Part shown: positions 30,576-42,530 of the stretch, in pieces
Numbering within the stretch: position 1 is the first letter of the stretch
Layout: each line of letters starts with the position of its first letter
Source of the DNA: an uncultured Pelagibacteraceae bacterium
GTDB lineage: Bacteria; Pseudomonadota; Alphaproteobacteria; Pelagibacterales; Pelagibacteraceae
Length of the DNA: 42,530 nucleotides
Direction: 5' to 3'
Assembly (NCBI GenBank): GCA_902535275.1
Contig: CACASS010000003.1
Location: 1 to 42,530, forward strand
Position numbers and translations under genes: made by a program
The notes under the pieces: generated by a model
Told to the model about the DNA's origin: nothing
The model's input: only the letters and a program-made list of their open reading frames with translations
Database searches by the model: none

Positions 30576-31523
30576 ATGAAACTTACAAAGGAACAAATAA
30601 ACGACATAAAAGATCAACAATCTCAAGAGAATGTTACTAAAAGAGTAACCGCTCCTGAATTAGAAAAAGTATTATATGAAGCGATGCCAGCCTTAGATCA
30701 TGGCTTTATAAGAGTTATCGACTACATGGGAGATGATAGCTCTATTGTGCAGTCTGCAAGAGTTTCTTATGGAAAAGGAACTAAACAGGTTTCAACAGAT
30801 AGCGGTCTAATAAAATATCTAATGCGTCACTGGCATAGCACTCCATTTGAAATGTGTGAAATTAAATATCATGTAAAATTACCAATATTTATAGCAAGAC
30901 AATGGATTAGACATCGAACAGCAAATGTCAACGAATACTCTGCAAGATATTCTATTTTAGATAAAGAATTTTATTTACCTGATGCACAAAATTTAGCAGC
31001 TCAATCAATTGCAAACAGACAAGGTAGAGGTGATGTAATTGAGGGAGAGCAGGCAAAAGAAGTCTTAGAACTTTTAAAAAATGATGCTGAAAGAACATAT
31101 GATAATTATGAAACTATGCTTAATCAAAAATTTGATGGGTCTACAATTGATGAAAATAAAAAAGGATTAGCTAGAGAGTTAGCGAGAATGAACCTAACTT
31201 TAAATACTTATACCCAGTGGTATTGGAAAACTGATCTTTTAAACTTAATGAATTTTTTAAGATTACGTGCTGATCATCATGCACAATATGAAATTAGAGT
31301 TTATGCAGATATAATGCTGGATACATTAAAAAGATGGGTTCCAATAACATATGAAGCCTTCATGGATTACAGAGTTGGTGGTACAGAAGTCTCTGCTAAA
31401 GGAAAAGTAATTATACAAAAATTATTGAAAGGTGAAGAAATAAATTTAGAACAATCTGGACTTTCAAAAAGAGAGTGGAATGAACTTATGGAAGCTTTTC
31501 AAATTACAGATAAGATTGTTTGA
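30576..31523 (+). CDS. thyX: Flavin-dependent thymidylate synthase
   Basis: ThyX signature [36 protein letters not shown]. Confidence 0.96.
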   Translation: MKLTKEQINDIKDQQSQENVTKRVTAPELEKVLYEAMPALDHGFIRVIDYMGDDSSIVQSARVSYGKGTKQVSTDSGLIKYLMRHWHSTPFEMCEIKYHVKLPIFIARQWIRHRTANVNEYSARYSILDKEFYLPDAQNLAAQSIANRQGRGDVIEGEQAKEVLELLKNDAERTYDNYETMLNQKFDGSTIDENKKGLARELARMNLTLNTYTQWYWKTDLLNLMNFLRLRADHHAQYEIRVYADIMLDTLKRWVPITYEAFMDYRVGGTEVSAKGKVIIQKLLKGEEINLEQSGLSKREWNELMEAFQITDKIV

Positions 31524-32328
31524 TTTCTTCAGCAAATTTTAAATAAATTTTTGTAATTTCATGATCTGAATCTTTCTCAACAATAGGTATTCCCATATCA
31601 CCATATTTTCCAACATCAGAGTTTATTGGTATTTGTCCTAAAAATTTCTTCTCAAATTCTTGTGCTGTTCTTTCAACACCATTCTCTCCAAAAATTGCAT
31701 ATTTTTTTCCATCATCTCCGATAAAGTGACTCATATTATCAATTAATCCAATAATATTTACTTTTAATTTTTCAAACATTCTAATTCCTCTTTTTACATC
31801 TTGAAGCGCTATCTCCTGAGGAGTTGATACTATGATTGCGCCATCAACACTAATTTCTTGTGCAAATGTCAGTTGGGTATCACCAGTACCTGGGGGCATA
31901 TCAACAATAATAAAGTCTAAGTCTTTCCAACCAACTTTTTGAGTGAAGGTTTTAATAGCACTTGTTACCATTGGTCCTCTCCAGATCATTGGTGTTTGCT
32001 CATCTGTTAGAAAACCAATAGACATGCACTGAATGTCATACTTTATAATTGGCTTTAAAGTTTGCCCGTCGCTATCTGGCTTTTCATTTATAGAGAATAG
32101 TTTTGGTAAAGATGGTCCATAAATGTCAGCATCTAAAATTCCTACTTTGCATCCAACTTTTTTTAACGCTAAGGCCAAATTTGTGGCAAAAGTAGATTTT
32201 CCAACACCACCTTTTGCACTAGATATTGCAATTGTAAATTTAGTACCTGGAATTGGGTTTCTTTTGAAGGTTTTTGGCTCAGTTTTTGCCTTCATTGTGT
32301 CACTAAGACCTACTTTTTTATCATTCAT
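31504..32328 (-). CDS. mrp: Mrp/ApbC family P-loop Fe-S cluster carrier ATPase
   Basis: [21 protein letters not shown] (deviant Walker A), [27 protein letters not shown]. Confidence 0.95.
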   Translation of the reverse strand: MNDKKVGLSDTMKAKTEPKTFKRNPIPGTKFTIAISSAKGGVGKSTFATNLALALKKVGCKVGILDADIYGPSLPKLFSINEKPDSDGQTLKPIIKYDIQCMSIGFLTDEQTPMIWRGPMVTSAIKTFTQKVGWKDLDFIIVDMPPGTGDTQLTFAQEISVDGAIIVSTPQEIALQDVKRGIRMFEKLKVNIIGLIDNMSHFIGDDGKKYAIFGENGVERTAQEFEKKFLGQIPINSDVGKYGDMGIPIVEKDSDHEITKIYLKFAEEIKQSYL

Positions 32329-32381
32329 AAAAATACACTTACCTTGTTTTTGAATATAAAGACACTATATAGAATGTCATA

Positions 32382-33482
32382 ATGACGATTTATAAAAATC
32401 AAAGTCCATGGGGCAGCCCTCCAGGTAGTGGTGGAGGAAGCGGAAATGGTGGAGGTTTCAGAAGAGGCCCTACACCTCCTAATTTAGATGAAGCAATTAA
32501 AAAATTACAGGATACTATAAATAGATTTACTGGAAGTGGTACAGGCGGTAAAAAACCAATTATACTCGGGCTGATTGTCTTAGTTGTAATTTGGGCATTA
32601 AGCGGTTTGTATAGAGTCTTGCCTGATGAGCAGGGTGTAGTCTTAAGATTTGGAAAGTTTGTAAATACTACTCAACCAGGATTAAATTATCATCTGCCAT
32701 TCCCAATTGAAAGTGTGTTAACACCAAAAGTTACAAAGGTAAATAGAATGGATATTGGTTTTAGATCAGAGAGAGATAGTGGATTTGGTCAAGGAGGTGG
32801 TGTAGCTGATGTTCCAGAAGAAAGTTTGATGCTAACTGGTGATGAAAATATAGTTAACATAGATTTTTCAGTATTTTGGGTAATTAAAGATGCAGGTAAC
32901 TTTCTTTTTAAAATTCAAGATCCTGAAGGCACTGTAAAAGCAGCAGCAGAAACTGCAATGAGAGAAGTAATTGCAAGATCAAATATTCAACCAATTTTGA
33001 CAGAAGGAAGAGCAGTTATTGAGAGAGATACTCAAGATATTATTCAAGGAATTCTTGATGAATATGAAAGTGGAGTACAAATTACACAAGTTCAAACTCA
33101 AAAAGCTGACCCACCAGACCAGGTCATTGATGCTTTTAGAGATGTACAAGCTGCTAGAGCTGATATGGAGAGATCAAAAAATGAGGCAGAAGCTTATGCT
33201 AATGATGTAATACCAAGAGCACGAGGAGAAGCTGCAAAAATTTTACAAGCAGCTGAAGCTTATAAAAAAGAAGTTGTTGCAAAGGCTGAAGGTGAAGCTA
33301 GTAGATTTTTATCAATTTACACTGAGTACGCTAAAGCAAAAGAAGTTACTCAAGAAAGAATGTATTTAGAGACAATGGAGCAAGTTCTTGCTGATATTAA
33401 TAAAATTATAATCGATAAAGACTCAGGATCTGGAGTTGTGCCATATCTTCCTTTACAAGAATTAAAATCAGGGACAAACTAA
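32382..33482 (+). CDS. hflK: FtsH protease modulator HflK
   Basis: Gly-rich N-terminus, single transmembrane segment, SPFH/band-7 domain (VVLRFGKFVNTTQPGLNYHLPFPIE). Confidence 0.95.
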   Translation: MTIYKNQSPWGSPPGSGGGSGNGGGFRRGPTPPNLDEAIKKLQDTINRFTGSGTGGKKPIILGLIVLVVIWALSGLYRVLPDEQGVVLRFGKFVNTTQPGLNYHLPFPIESVLTPKVTKVNRMDIGFRSERDSGFGQGGGVADVPEESLMLTGDENIVNIDFSVFWVIKDAGNFLFKIQDPEGTVKAAAETAMREVIARSNIQPILTEGRAVIERDTQDIIQGILDEYESGVQITQVQTQKADPPDQVIDAFRDVQAARADMERSKNEAEAYANDVIPRARGEAAKILQAAEAYKKEVVAKAEGEASRFLSIYTEYAKAKEVTQERMYLETMEQVLADINKIIIDKDSGSGVVPYLPLQELKSGTN

Positions 33483-34342
33483 TGAAAGCTGGAAAATTTA
33501 TATTACCAATAATCATCTTAATAGGAGCAACTTTATTCTTTTCAATATTTATAGTTAAAGAAGTAAATCAAGCTATAGTTCTACAATTTGGTGATCCAAA
33601 AAGAATAATTTTAAAGCCAGGATTAAATTTCAAGATTCCATTTATTCAGAACGTGGTATTCTTGGATAAGAGAGTTTTAAATTTGGATACTCCGCCAGAA
33701 GAGGTTATTGCATCAGATCAAAAACGTTTAATAGTTGATGCATTCGCAAGATTTCAAATTGTTGATCCATTAAAATTTTATATTTCTGTAGGAAATGAAA
33801 GAGTTGCAAGATCAAGATTAGCAACGATTATCAACTCAAGAATAAGAAATGTATTAGGTCAACAAAAACTACAAACATTATTATCTGAGGATAGATCAAA
33901 GCAAATGGCTTTGATTCAACAAGGAGTTAATAATGAAGCTGAAAATTTTGGTATCAAGATAGTTGATGTAAGAATTAAAAGAGCTGATTTACCTCAAGCA
34001 AATAGTGATGCGATCTTTAGAAGAATGCAAACTGAGAGGGAAAGAGAAGCTAAAGAATTCAGAGCAAAAGGTGCTGAAATGGCAGTTACTATAACATCAA
34101 CCGCAGATAAAGAAGTTACAGTTATTTTAGCTGATGCACAGAAAAAATCTGAGATTATGAAAGGTGAAGGTGATGGTCAAAAAAACAAGATTTTCGCTGA
34201 TGCATTTGGACAAGACCCTGAATTTTTCGGATTTTACAGAGCAATGCAAGCTTACCAAAAAGCTTTAATTGGTGGAGAAACATCAATGATTTTATCTCCA
34301 GACAGTGAGTTTTTTAAATTTTTTGGAAACAAAGAAAAATAA
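33482..34342 (+). CDS. hflC: FtsH protease modulator HflC
   Basis: N-terminal transmembrane segment; band-7 domain (AIVLQFGDPKRIILKPGLNFKIPFIQNVVFLDKRVL); start overlaps hflK stop region. Confidence 0.95.
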   Translation: MKAGKFILPIIILIGATLFFSIFIVKEVNQAIVLQFGDPKRIILKPGLNFKIPFIQNVVFLDKRVLNLDTPPEEVIASDQKRLIVDAFARFQIVDPLKFYISVGNERVARSRLATIINSRIRNVLGQQKLQTLLSEDRSKQMALIQQGVNNEAENFGIKIVDVRIKRADLPQANSDAIFRRMQTEREREAKEFRAKGAEMAVTITSTADKEVTVILADAQKKSEIMKGEGDGQKNKIFADAFGQDPEFFGFYRAMQAYQKALIGGETSMILSPDSEFFKFFGNKEK

Positions 34343-34356
34343 CAATCTTAGTTAAT

Positions 34357-34542
34357 ATGAAAGAATTGATCATAGCATTTGGTCTTTTCTTATTTATTGA
34401 AGGTGTTTTATATGCCTTATTTCCATCAAAAATGAAAAATATGCTGAAAAAACTTGATGCTGTAGCTGATAAACAACTCAGAGCAGGCGGATTAGTATTT
34501 GCAATTATAGGATTTATAATTATTTGGTATTCAAAGTCATGA
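34357..34542 (+). CDS. DUF2065 (YjeT-like) small membrane protein
   Basis: 61 aa with two hydrophobic helices (ELIIAFGLFLFIEGVLYALFP, GGLVFAIIGFIIIWYS); immediately after hflC, as yjeT is in E. coli. Confidence 0.82.
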   Translation: MKELIIAFGLFLFIEGVLYALFPSKMKNMLKKLDAVADKQLRAGGLVFAIIGFIIIWYSKS

Positions 34543-35936
34543 AAAATATGTACAAAATTTTATCAATATTAATAATTTCAATAAATTATTTTTCAATTTC
34601 CAAAGCTCAGGAAATTCCATCGTCATTTGCAGATTTAGCAGAGAGATTAATGCCATCAGTTGTAAATATATCAACAACTACAACTGTTACAACAAGATCA
34701 AACCCTTTGCCATTTGAATTTCCCCCAGGTTCACCATTTGAAGATATGTTTGGTTCTCCTCAACAAAGGCAAACTAGCGCGTTAGGATCAGGTTTTATAA
34801 TTGATGAAGATGGAATTGTAATAACAAACAACCATGTTATTCAGGGCGCATCAGATATATTTGTTAGAGTTAATGGAGATCAAGATTATAAAGCTGAGGT
34901 TCTTGGTGCTGATGCGGGTATGGATATCGCAGTATTAAAAATAGATTCTGACGAAAAATTTAAGCCAGTAAAATTTGGTAACTCAGATAAAGCCAGAATT
35001 GGAGATTGGGTTATTGCGATAGGCAATCCATTTGGTCTTGGAGGCACTGTAACAGCAGGAATAATTTCTGCTAGAAATAGAAGCATAGGACTCTCAAGAT
35101 ATGAGGATTATATTCAAACTGACGCTTCAATAAATCAAGGAAATTCAGGAGGCCCACTATTTAATATGAGTGGAGATGTCATTGGAATAAATACAGCTAT
35201 ACTTGGTCAATCTGGCTCAATTGGAATAGGCTTTGCGATACCATCTAATAGTGCTCAAAAAGTAATAAATCAATTAATTGAATTTGGAGAAACAAAAAGA
35301 GGATGGCTTGGAGTTAGAATTCAAGTAGTAGATCAAGGAATAGCAGATGCAGAAAAGCTAGATAAACCTAGAGGTGCTCTAGTTGCAAGTGTTGCGGACA
35401 AAAGTCCGTCCGACAAAGGAGGAATTAAACCGGGAGATATAATTTTAGAGTTTGATGGAAAACCAATTAATGAAATGAAAGAACTACCAAAAATTGTTGC
35501 TGAAACGGATGTTGGAAAAAAAGTAATTGTTAAAGTTTGGAGAAACAAACGAGAAATTACAAAAGAAATAGTTCTTGGAAGATTAGAAACATCTGAAGAC
35601 TTTAAAGCACAAAAACCTGTAATTGAAAAACCAAAGGTGAGGAGAATTGAAGGTTTAAAAATCGATGTTCGTTTATTAAGTAAAGATGATATTGAGGCTA
35701 GAAACCTTCCAAAGAGTACTAGTGGAGTAGTAATTACAAAAATAGATAAAGATAGTCCCATTAATTATCTCCAAGTAAATAATGTTATTGTTGAAGCGAA
35801 TAGAAAAAAAATAAATACAATAGGTGATCTTGATAATGTGGTAAAATTAAAGTTAAGAAGTGATGAGAATAACTTACTGATTGCAATATATAATAACCAA
35901 AATCAAAGAACATATGTTGGTGTTAAACTAAAATAA
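34539..35936 (+). CDS. degP: DegP/HtrA family periplasmic serine protease with PDZ domains
   Basis: Signal peptide; GSGFIIDEDGIVITNNHVI, GNSGGPLFN catalytic serine; two PDZ-like regions. ATG at 34539 overlaps the preceding TGA. Confidence 0.94.
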   Translation: MKNMYKILSILIISINYFSISKAQEIPSSFADLAERLMPSVVNISTTTTVTTRSNPLPFEFPPGSPFEDMFGSPQQRQTSALGSGFIIDEDGIVITNNHVIQGASDIFVRVNGDQDYKAEVLGADAGMDIAVLKIDSDEKFKPVKFGNSDKARIGDWVIAIGNPFGLGGTVTAGIISARNRSIGLSRYEDYIQTDASINQGNSGGPLFNMSGDVIGINTAILGQSGSIGIGFAIPSNSAQKVINQLIEFGETKRGWLGVRIQVVDQGIADAEKLDKPRGALVASVADKSPSDKGGIKPGDIILEFDGKPINEMKELPKIVAETDVGKKVIVKVWRNKREITKEIVLGRLETSEDFKAQKPVIEKPKVRRIEGLKIDVRLLSKDDIEARNLPKSTSGVVITKIDKDSPINYLQVNNVIVEANRKKINTIGDLDNVVKLKLRSDENNLLIAIYNNQNQRTYVGVKLK

Positions 35937-35940
35937 CCAA

Positions 35941-36849
35941 ATGGACCTTAAGTCCAAAATAATATTAATCTCAGGTCCCACAGCGTCAGGCAAATCGAAA
36001 TTTGCATTAAAAATTGCTAAAAAATTAAATGGGGAAATAATTAATGCTGATAGTATGCAAGTATATAAAGAATTAAACGTACTGACTGCTAGACCTTCAA
36101 AAATCGATTTAAAAAAAATAGAACATCATTTATATGGTTTTAGAAGTGTTAAAAAAGAATTTTCGACGGGTGAGTGGTTACAATTAGCAAACAAGAATAT
36201 TAAAAAAATAAGAGACAAAAATAAAATACCAATTATAGTTGGTGGCACTGGTCTTTATTTTAAAGCTCTGACTGATGGATTAGTTAAAATTCCAAAAATT
36301 CCTATCCCTATTCGTAATAAAATAAGACGAATGCAAAATAATTTAGGTCAAAAAAAATTTTATTATAAACTCTTAAAAATCGATCCATCAGTAAAAAATA
36401 GGATTGACCCAACTGATGTTCAAAGATCAATCAGAGCTTATGAAGTTTTTTCGATTTCAAAGAAATCAATTTTTGAATGGTATAAGAAAACAAAATCATC
36501 TTTTAAAAAGGATCAATTTATAAAAATTTATATTGATTATCCTAAAGATGAATTAATTAATAAAATTTCCAATAGAGTAGACCAAATGATGAAAGATGGA
36601 GCTATTAAAGAAGTTAAGGATTTTTTAAAGCTCAATTTGAAGAGTGATAGCAACATCCTCAAAGTCATAGGAATAAGAGAGATTAAAGATTTTATTGATA
36701 AAAAAACTTCTATGCATGATTTAAAACTAAATATTGTTATAAAAACCAGACAATACGCTAAAAGACAGCGAACTTGGTCTAGAGGCCAAATGAGTGATTG
36801 GCAAAAATTTGATTCTGAGGCTCTTTTGAAATTTATAAAAAAATTATAA
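35941..36849 (+). CDS. miaA: tRNA dimethylallyltransferase
   Basis: P-loop ISGPTASGKSKFAL, INADSMQVYKELNVLTARPS, VGGTGLYFKALTDGL, TRQYAKRQRTWSRGQ. Confidence 0.96.
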   Translation: MDLKSKIILISGPTASGKSKFALKIAKKLNGEIINADSMQVYKELNVLTARPSKIDLKKIEHHLYGFRSVKKEFSTGEWLQLANKNIKKIRDKNKIPIIVGGTGLYFKALTDGLVKIPKIPIPIRNKIRRMQNNLGQKKFYYKLLKIDPSVKNRIDPTDVQRSIRAYEVFSISKKSIFEWYKKTKSSFKKDQFIKIYIDYPKDELINKISNRVDQMMKDGAIKEVKDFLKLNLKSDSNILKVIGIREIKDFIDKKTSMHDLKLNIVIKTRQYAKRQRTWSRGQMSDWQKFDSEALLKFIKKL

Positions 36850-36901
36850 AAATCCTCACAATAACTTGACCAATGAGTACAACTTCAGCTAGATTGGTTG
36901 A

Positions 36902-38668
36902 ATGCCAAAATTATATTCAGGAGCTGAAATAGTATTCAAATGTTTGGAAGATCAAAATGTTAGCCACATATTTGGTTATCCTGGAGGAGCAGTCCTTCCA
37001 ATATATGATGAATTAAAAAATTTTAATTCAATAAAACATATTTTAGTAAGACATGAACAGGGTGCAGGACATGCAGCAGAAGGATATGCAAGATCAACTG
37101 GGAAACCAGGTGTATTGTTAGTAACTTCAGGTCCTGGCGCCACCAATGCTGTTACTGCCTTAACAGATGCTTACATGGACTCTGTGCCGTTAGTTTGCAT
37201 AACAGGTCAAGTTCCAACACATTTAATTGGTACCGATGCATTTCAAGAATGCGACACAACAGGAATTACTAGACCTTGTACTAAACATAACTGGTTAGTA
37301 AAAGATGTAAATGACTTAGCTGAAATAATGCATAAAGCTTTTGAAGTAGCGACAACAGGTAGACCAGGACCAGTTTTAGTCGATATACCTAAAGATATTC
37401 AATTTCAAAAAGCTAAATACAAAAATTATAAAAATAATAAAAAATTAAATGGTAAATCTCATGATAACTATTCACAAAAAAATATTGATGAATTAATTAA
37501 TTTAATCAGCAAAGCAAAAAAACCAATTTTTTACACTGGAGGAGGAGTAATAAACTCAGGAACAAAAGCAAGTGAGCTTTTAAGAGAACTTGTTTATGCA
37601 ACAGGTTTTCCAATAACTTCAACTTTGCAAGGTCTTGGTTGTTTTCCTGCTGATGATAATCAATTTTTAGGAATGTTAGGTATGCATGGTACCTATGAGG
37701 CAAACAACGCCATGTATAGTTGCGACCTAATGATAAACGTTGGCGCAAGGTTTGATGATAGAATTACTGGTAAAATTGATGAGTTCTCTCCCAAATCTAA
37801 AAAAGTTCATATTGATATAGATCCATCATCTATAAATAAAAATGTAAAAGTAGATCTGGCAATTGTTGGAGATATCAAATCAGTTTTAATGACAACACTA
37901 AAAACTTTTAAAAAATCAAAAAAAAATTTTTCTAAGTCAAATAAATCTCAAATATCTAATTGGTGGGAACAAATTCAGAAATGGAGATCTAAAAGATCAT
38001 TAGATTATATTGGTAGTGAAGAAACAATAAAACCTCAGTATGCAATTGAGAGATTATATGAGCTAACTAAAGATAAAGACACATATATCACAACAGAAGT
38101 TGGCCAACATCAAATGTGGGCTGCTCAACACTACAAGTTTAATAAACCAAATAGATGGATGACTTCTGGAGGTCTTGGTACAATGGGGTATGGCTTACCT
38201 GCGGCTGTTGGAGTTCAGATTGCACATCCTAAAAAATTAGTCATTGATATTGCTGGAGAAGCCTCTGTTTTAATGACTATGCAAGAAATGTCTACAGCAG
38301 TGCAATACAATTTACCCATAAAAATATTTATTTTAAATAATGAATACATGGGAATGGTAAGACAATGGCAGGAATTACTTCATGATAAAAATTATTCTGA
38401 GAGTTACACTGCTGCATTGCCAGATTTTGTTAAAATGGCACAAGCCTATGGTTGTGTCGGCATAAGAGCAAAAACACCTGAAGAATTAGATGACAAGATC
38501 ATTGAAATGTTAAATACTGATCGACCAGTAATATTTGACTGCCTTGTAGATAAAGAAGAAAATTGTTTTCCAATGATACCATCTGGAAAACCTCATAATC
38601 AAATGTTACTAGGTCCTAAAGATCAAAAAGAGAAAAAGATTACCGGAAAGGGTAGAACACTGGTTTAA
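36902..38668 (+). CDS. ilvI: Acetolactate synthase large subunit
   Basis: GAEIVFKCLEDQNVSHIFGYPGGAVLPIYDEL, RHEQGAGHAAEGYARSTGKPG, GLGTMGYGLPAAVG (ThDP-binding region). Confidence 0.97.
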   Translation: MPKLYSGAEIVFKCLEDQNVSHIFGYPGGAVLPIYDELKNFNSIKHILVRHEQGAGHAAEGYARSTGKPGVLLVTSGPGATNAVTALTDAYMDSVPLVCITGQVPTHLIGTDAFQECDTTGITRPCTKHNWLVKDVNDLAEIMHKAFEVATTGRPGPVLVDIPKDIQFQKAKYKNYKNNKKLNGKSHDNYSQKNIDELINLISKAKKPIFYTGGGVINSGTKASELLRELVYATGFPITSTLQGLGCFPADDNQFLGMLGMHGTYEANNAMYSCDLMINVGARFDDRITGKIDEFSPKSKKVHIDIDPSSINKNVKVDLAIVGDIKSVLMTTLKTFKKSKKNFSKSNKSQISNWWEQIQKWRSKRSLDYIGSEETIKPQYAIERLYELTKDKDTYITTEVGQHQMWAAQHYKFNKPNRWMTSGGLGTMGYGLPAAVGVQIAHPKKLVIDIAGEASVLMTMQEMSTAVQYNLPIKIFILNNEYMGMVRQWQELLHDKNYSESYTAALPDFVKMAQAYGCVGIRAKTPEELDDKIIEMLNTDRPVIFDCLVDKEENCFPMIPSGKPHNQMLLGPKDQKEKKITGKGRTLV

Positions 38669-39216
38669 TGGCTAACTCAAAATCAGCATATAGTTTTGCA
38701 GGAAAAAAACAGAAGTCTGATACTCATATTATTGTTGTATGGGTAGATAATGAAGCTGGAGTTTTAGCTCGTGTAGTTGGTTTATTTTCCGGAAGAGGCT
38801 ACAATATTGAGTCTCTTGCAGTAGCTGAGGTTGATCAGAAGCAAAATATTTCAAGAATAACAATTGTAACTACTGGTACACCACAAGTAGTAAATCAGAT
38901 TAAACTTCAATTAAAAAAATTAGTTCCAGTCCATAAAGTAGCAGATTTTAAGAGAGAAGATAAAAATGTTATTTTTAAAGAAATGGCATTGTTTAAGTTT
39001 GTTGCAAACAATGGTAAATTAAATAAAGCTTTTGAAGCTTGTAAAGATTTTAATCCAGTAATATTAGATAAAACAAATAAATCAAATGTTATACAAATTA
39101 CAGCTTTAAGAAGAGAAATAGATACTATGTCAAAAAATCTAAAAAAATTTGGTTTAGTGAGTGTTTCAAGAACAGGTGCAGTCGCTATGACAAGAGGATC
39201 AGAAATATTTAAATAA
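38668..39216 (+). CDS. ilvH: Acetolactate synthase small (regulatory) subunit
   Basis: ACT domain WVDNEAGVLARVVGLFSGRGYNIESLAVA; follows ilvI. Confidence 0.96.
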   Translation: MANSKSAYSFAGKKQKSDTHIIVVWVDNEAGVLARVVGLFSGRGYNIESLAVAEVDQKQNISRITIVTTGTPQVVNQIKLQLKKLVPVHKVADFKREDKNVIFKEMALFKFVANNGKLNKAFEACKDFNPVILDKTNKSNVIQITALRREIDTMSKNLKKFGLVSVSRTGAVAMTRGSEIFK

Positions 39217-39228
39217 AATAAAAATTAA

Positions 39229-40263
<1,035 letters not shown>

Positions 40264-40281
40264 ATAAATTATTGTTTTATT

Positions 40282-40305
40282 TGGCCTAAAATAGCCATTT
40301 TATTT
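40282..40305 (+). terminator. Weak candidate terminator after ilvC
   Basis: TGGC-CTAAAATA-GCCA short stem followed by TTTTATTTT. Confidence 0.35.
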
Positions 40306-40353
40306 TGCAATCTGAGCGTGAGCATGTATGATAGTTATGCTTAAATTAATTAA

Positions 40354-42530
<2,177 letters not shown>

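Noticed and set aside
33019-33210. 63-aa plus-strand ORF overlapping hflK in another frame
   Set aside because: Lies wholly within hflK; looks like a frame-shifted reading of the band-7 coding region.
35333-35761. 142-aa minus-strand ORF inside degP
   Set aside because: Antisense to the PDZ region of DegP; no recognisable domain.

Overview
This 42.5 kb window is AT-rich and extremely compact. It reads as a core-genome segment of a SAR11/Pelagibacterales-like alphaproteobacterium; that placement is inferred from gene content, base composition and the permuted two-piece tmRNA. From left to right it contains: tolB(3')-pal-cpoB(ybgF)-tilS-ftsH-folP-glmM-thiD-purA; rpoH and rluD (minus); tRNA-Arg(TCG); an ABC-2 transporter pair and a Sua5/TsaC protein (minus); xseB-ispA-dxs; aroC (minus); pdxH; a second polyprenyl diphosphate synthase (minus); an S49 peptidase; glyQ-glyS-ppdK; nadC and nadA (minus); tRNA-Leu(GAG); a methyltransferase (minus) and an alpha/beta hydrolase (plus); a split permuted tmRNA (minus); thyX; mrp (minus); hflK-hflC-DUF2065-degP-miaA; ilvI-ilvH-ilvC-leuA; and mreB(5'). 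I see no CRISPR array, phage, transposon or defence cassette. I did not find a clear undescribed multi-gene system. The items most worth a second look are the split tmRNA with a readable ANESYALAA tag, the set of convergent gene pairs overlapping by exactly four bases at their stop codons, and the small methyltransferase/hydrolase segment between tRNA-Leu and tmRNA, which has a strong hairpin in its divergent promoter region.
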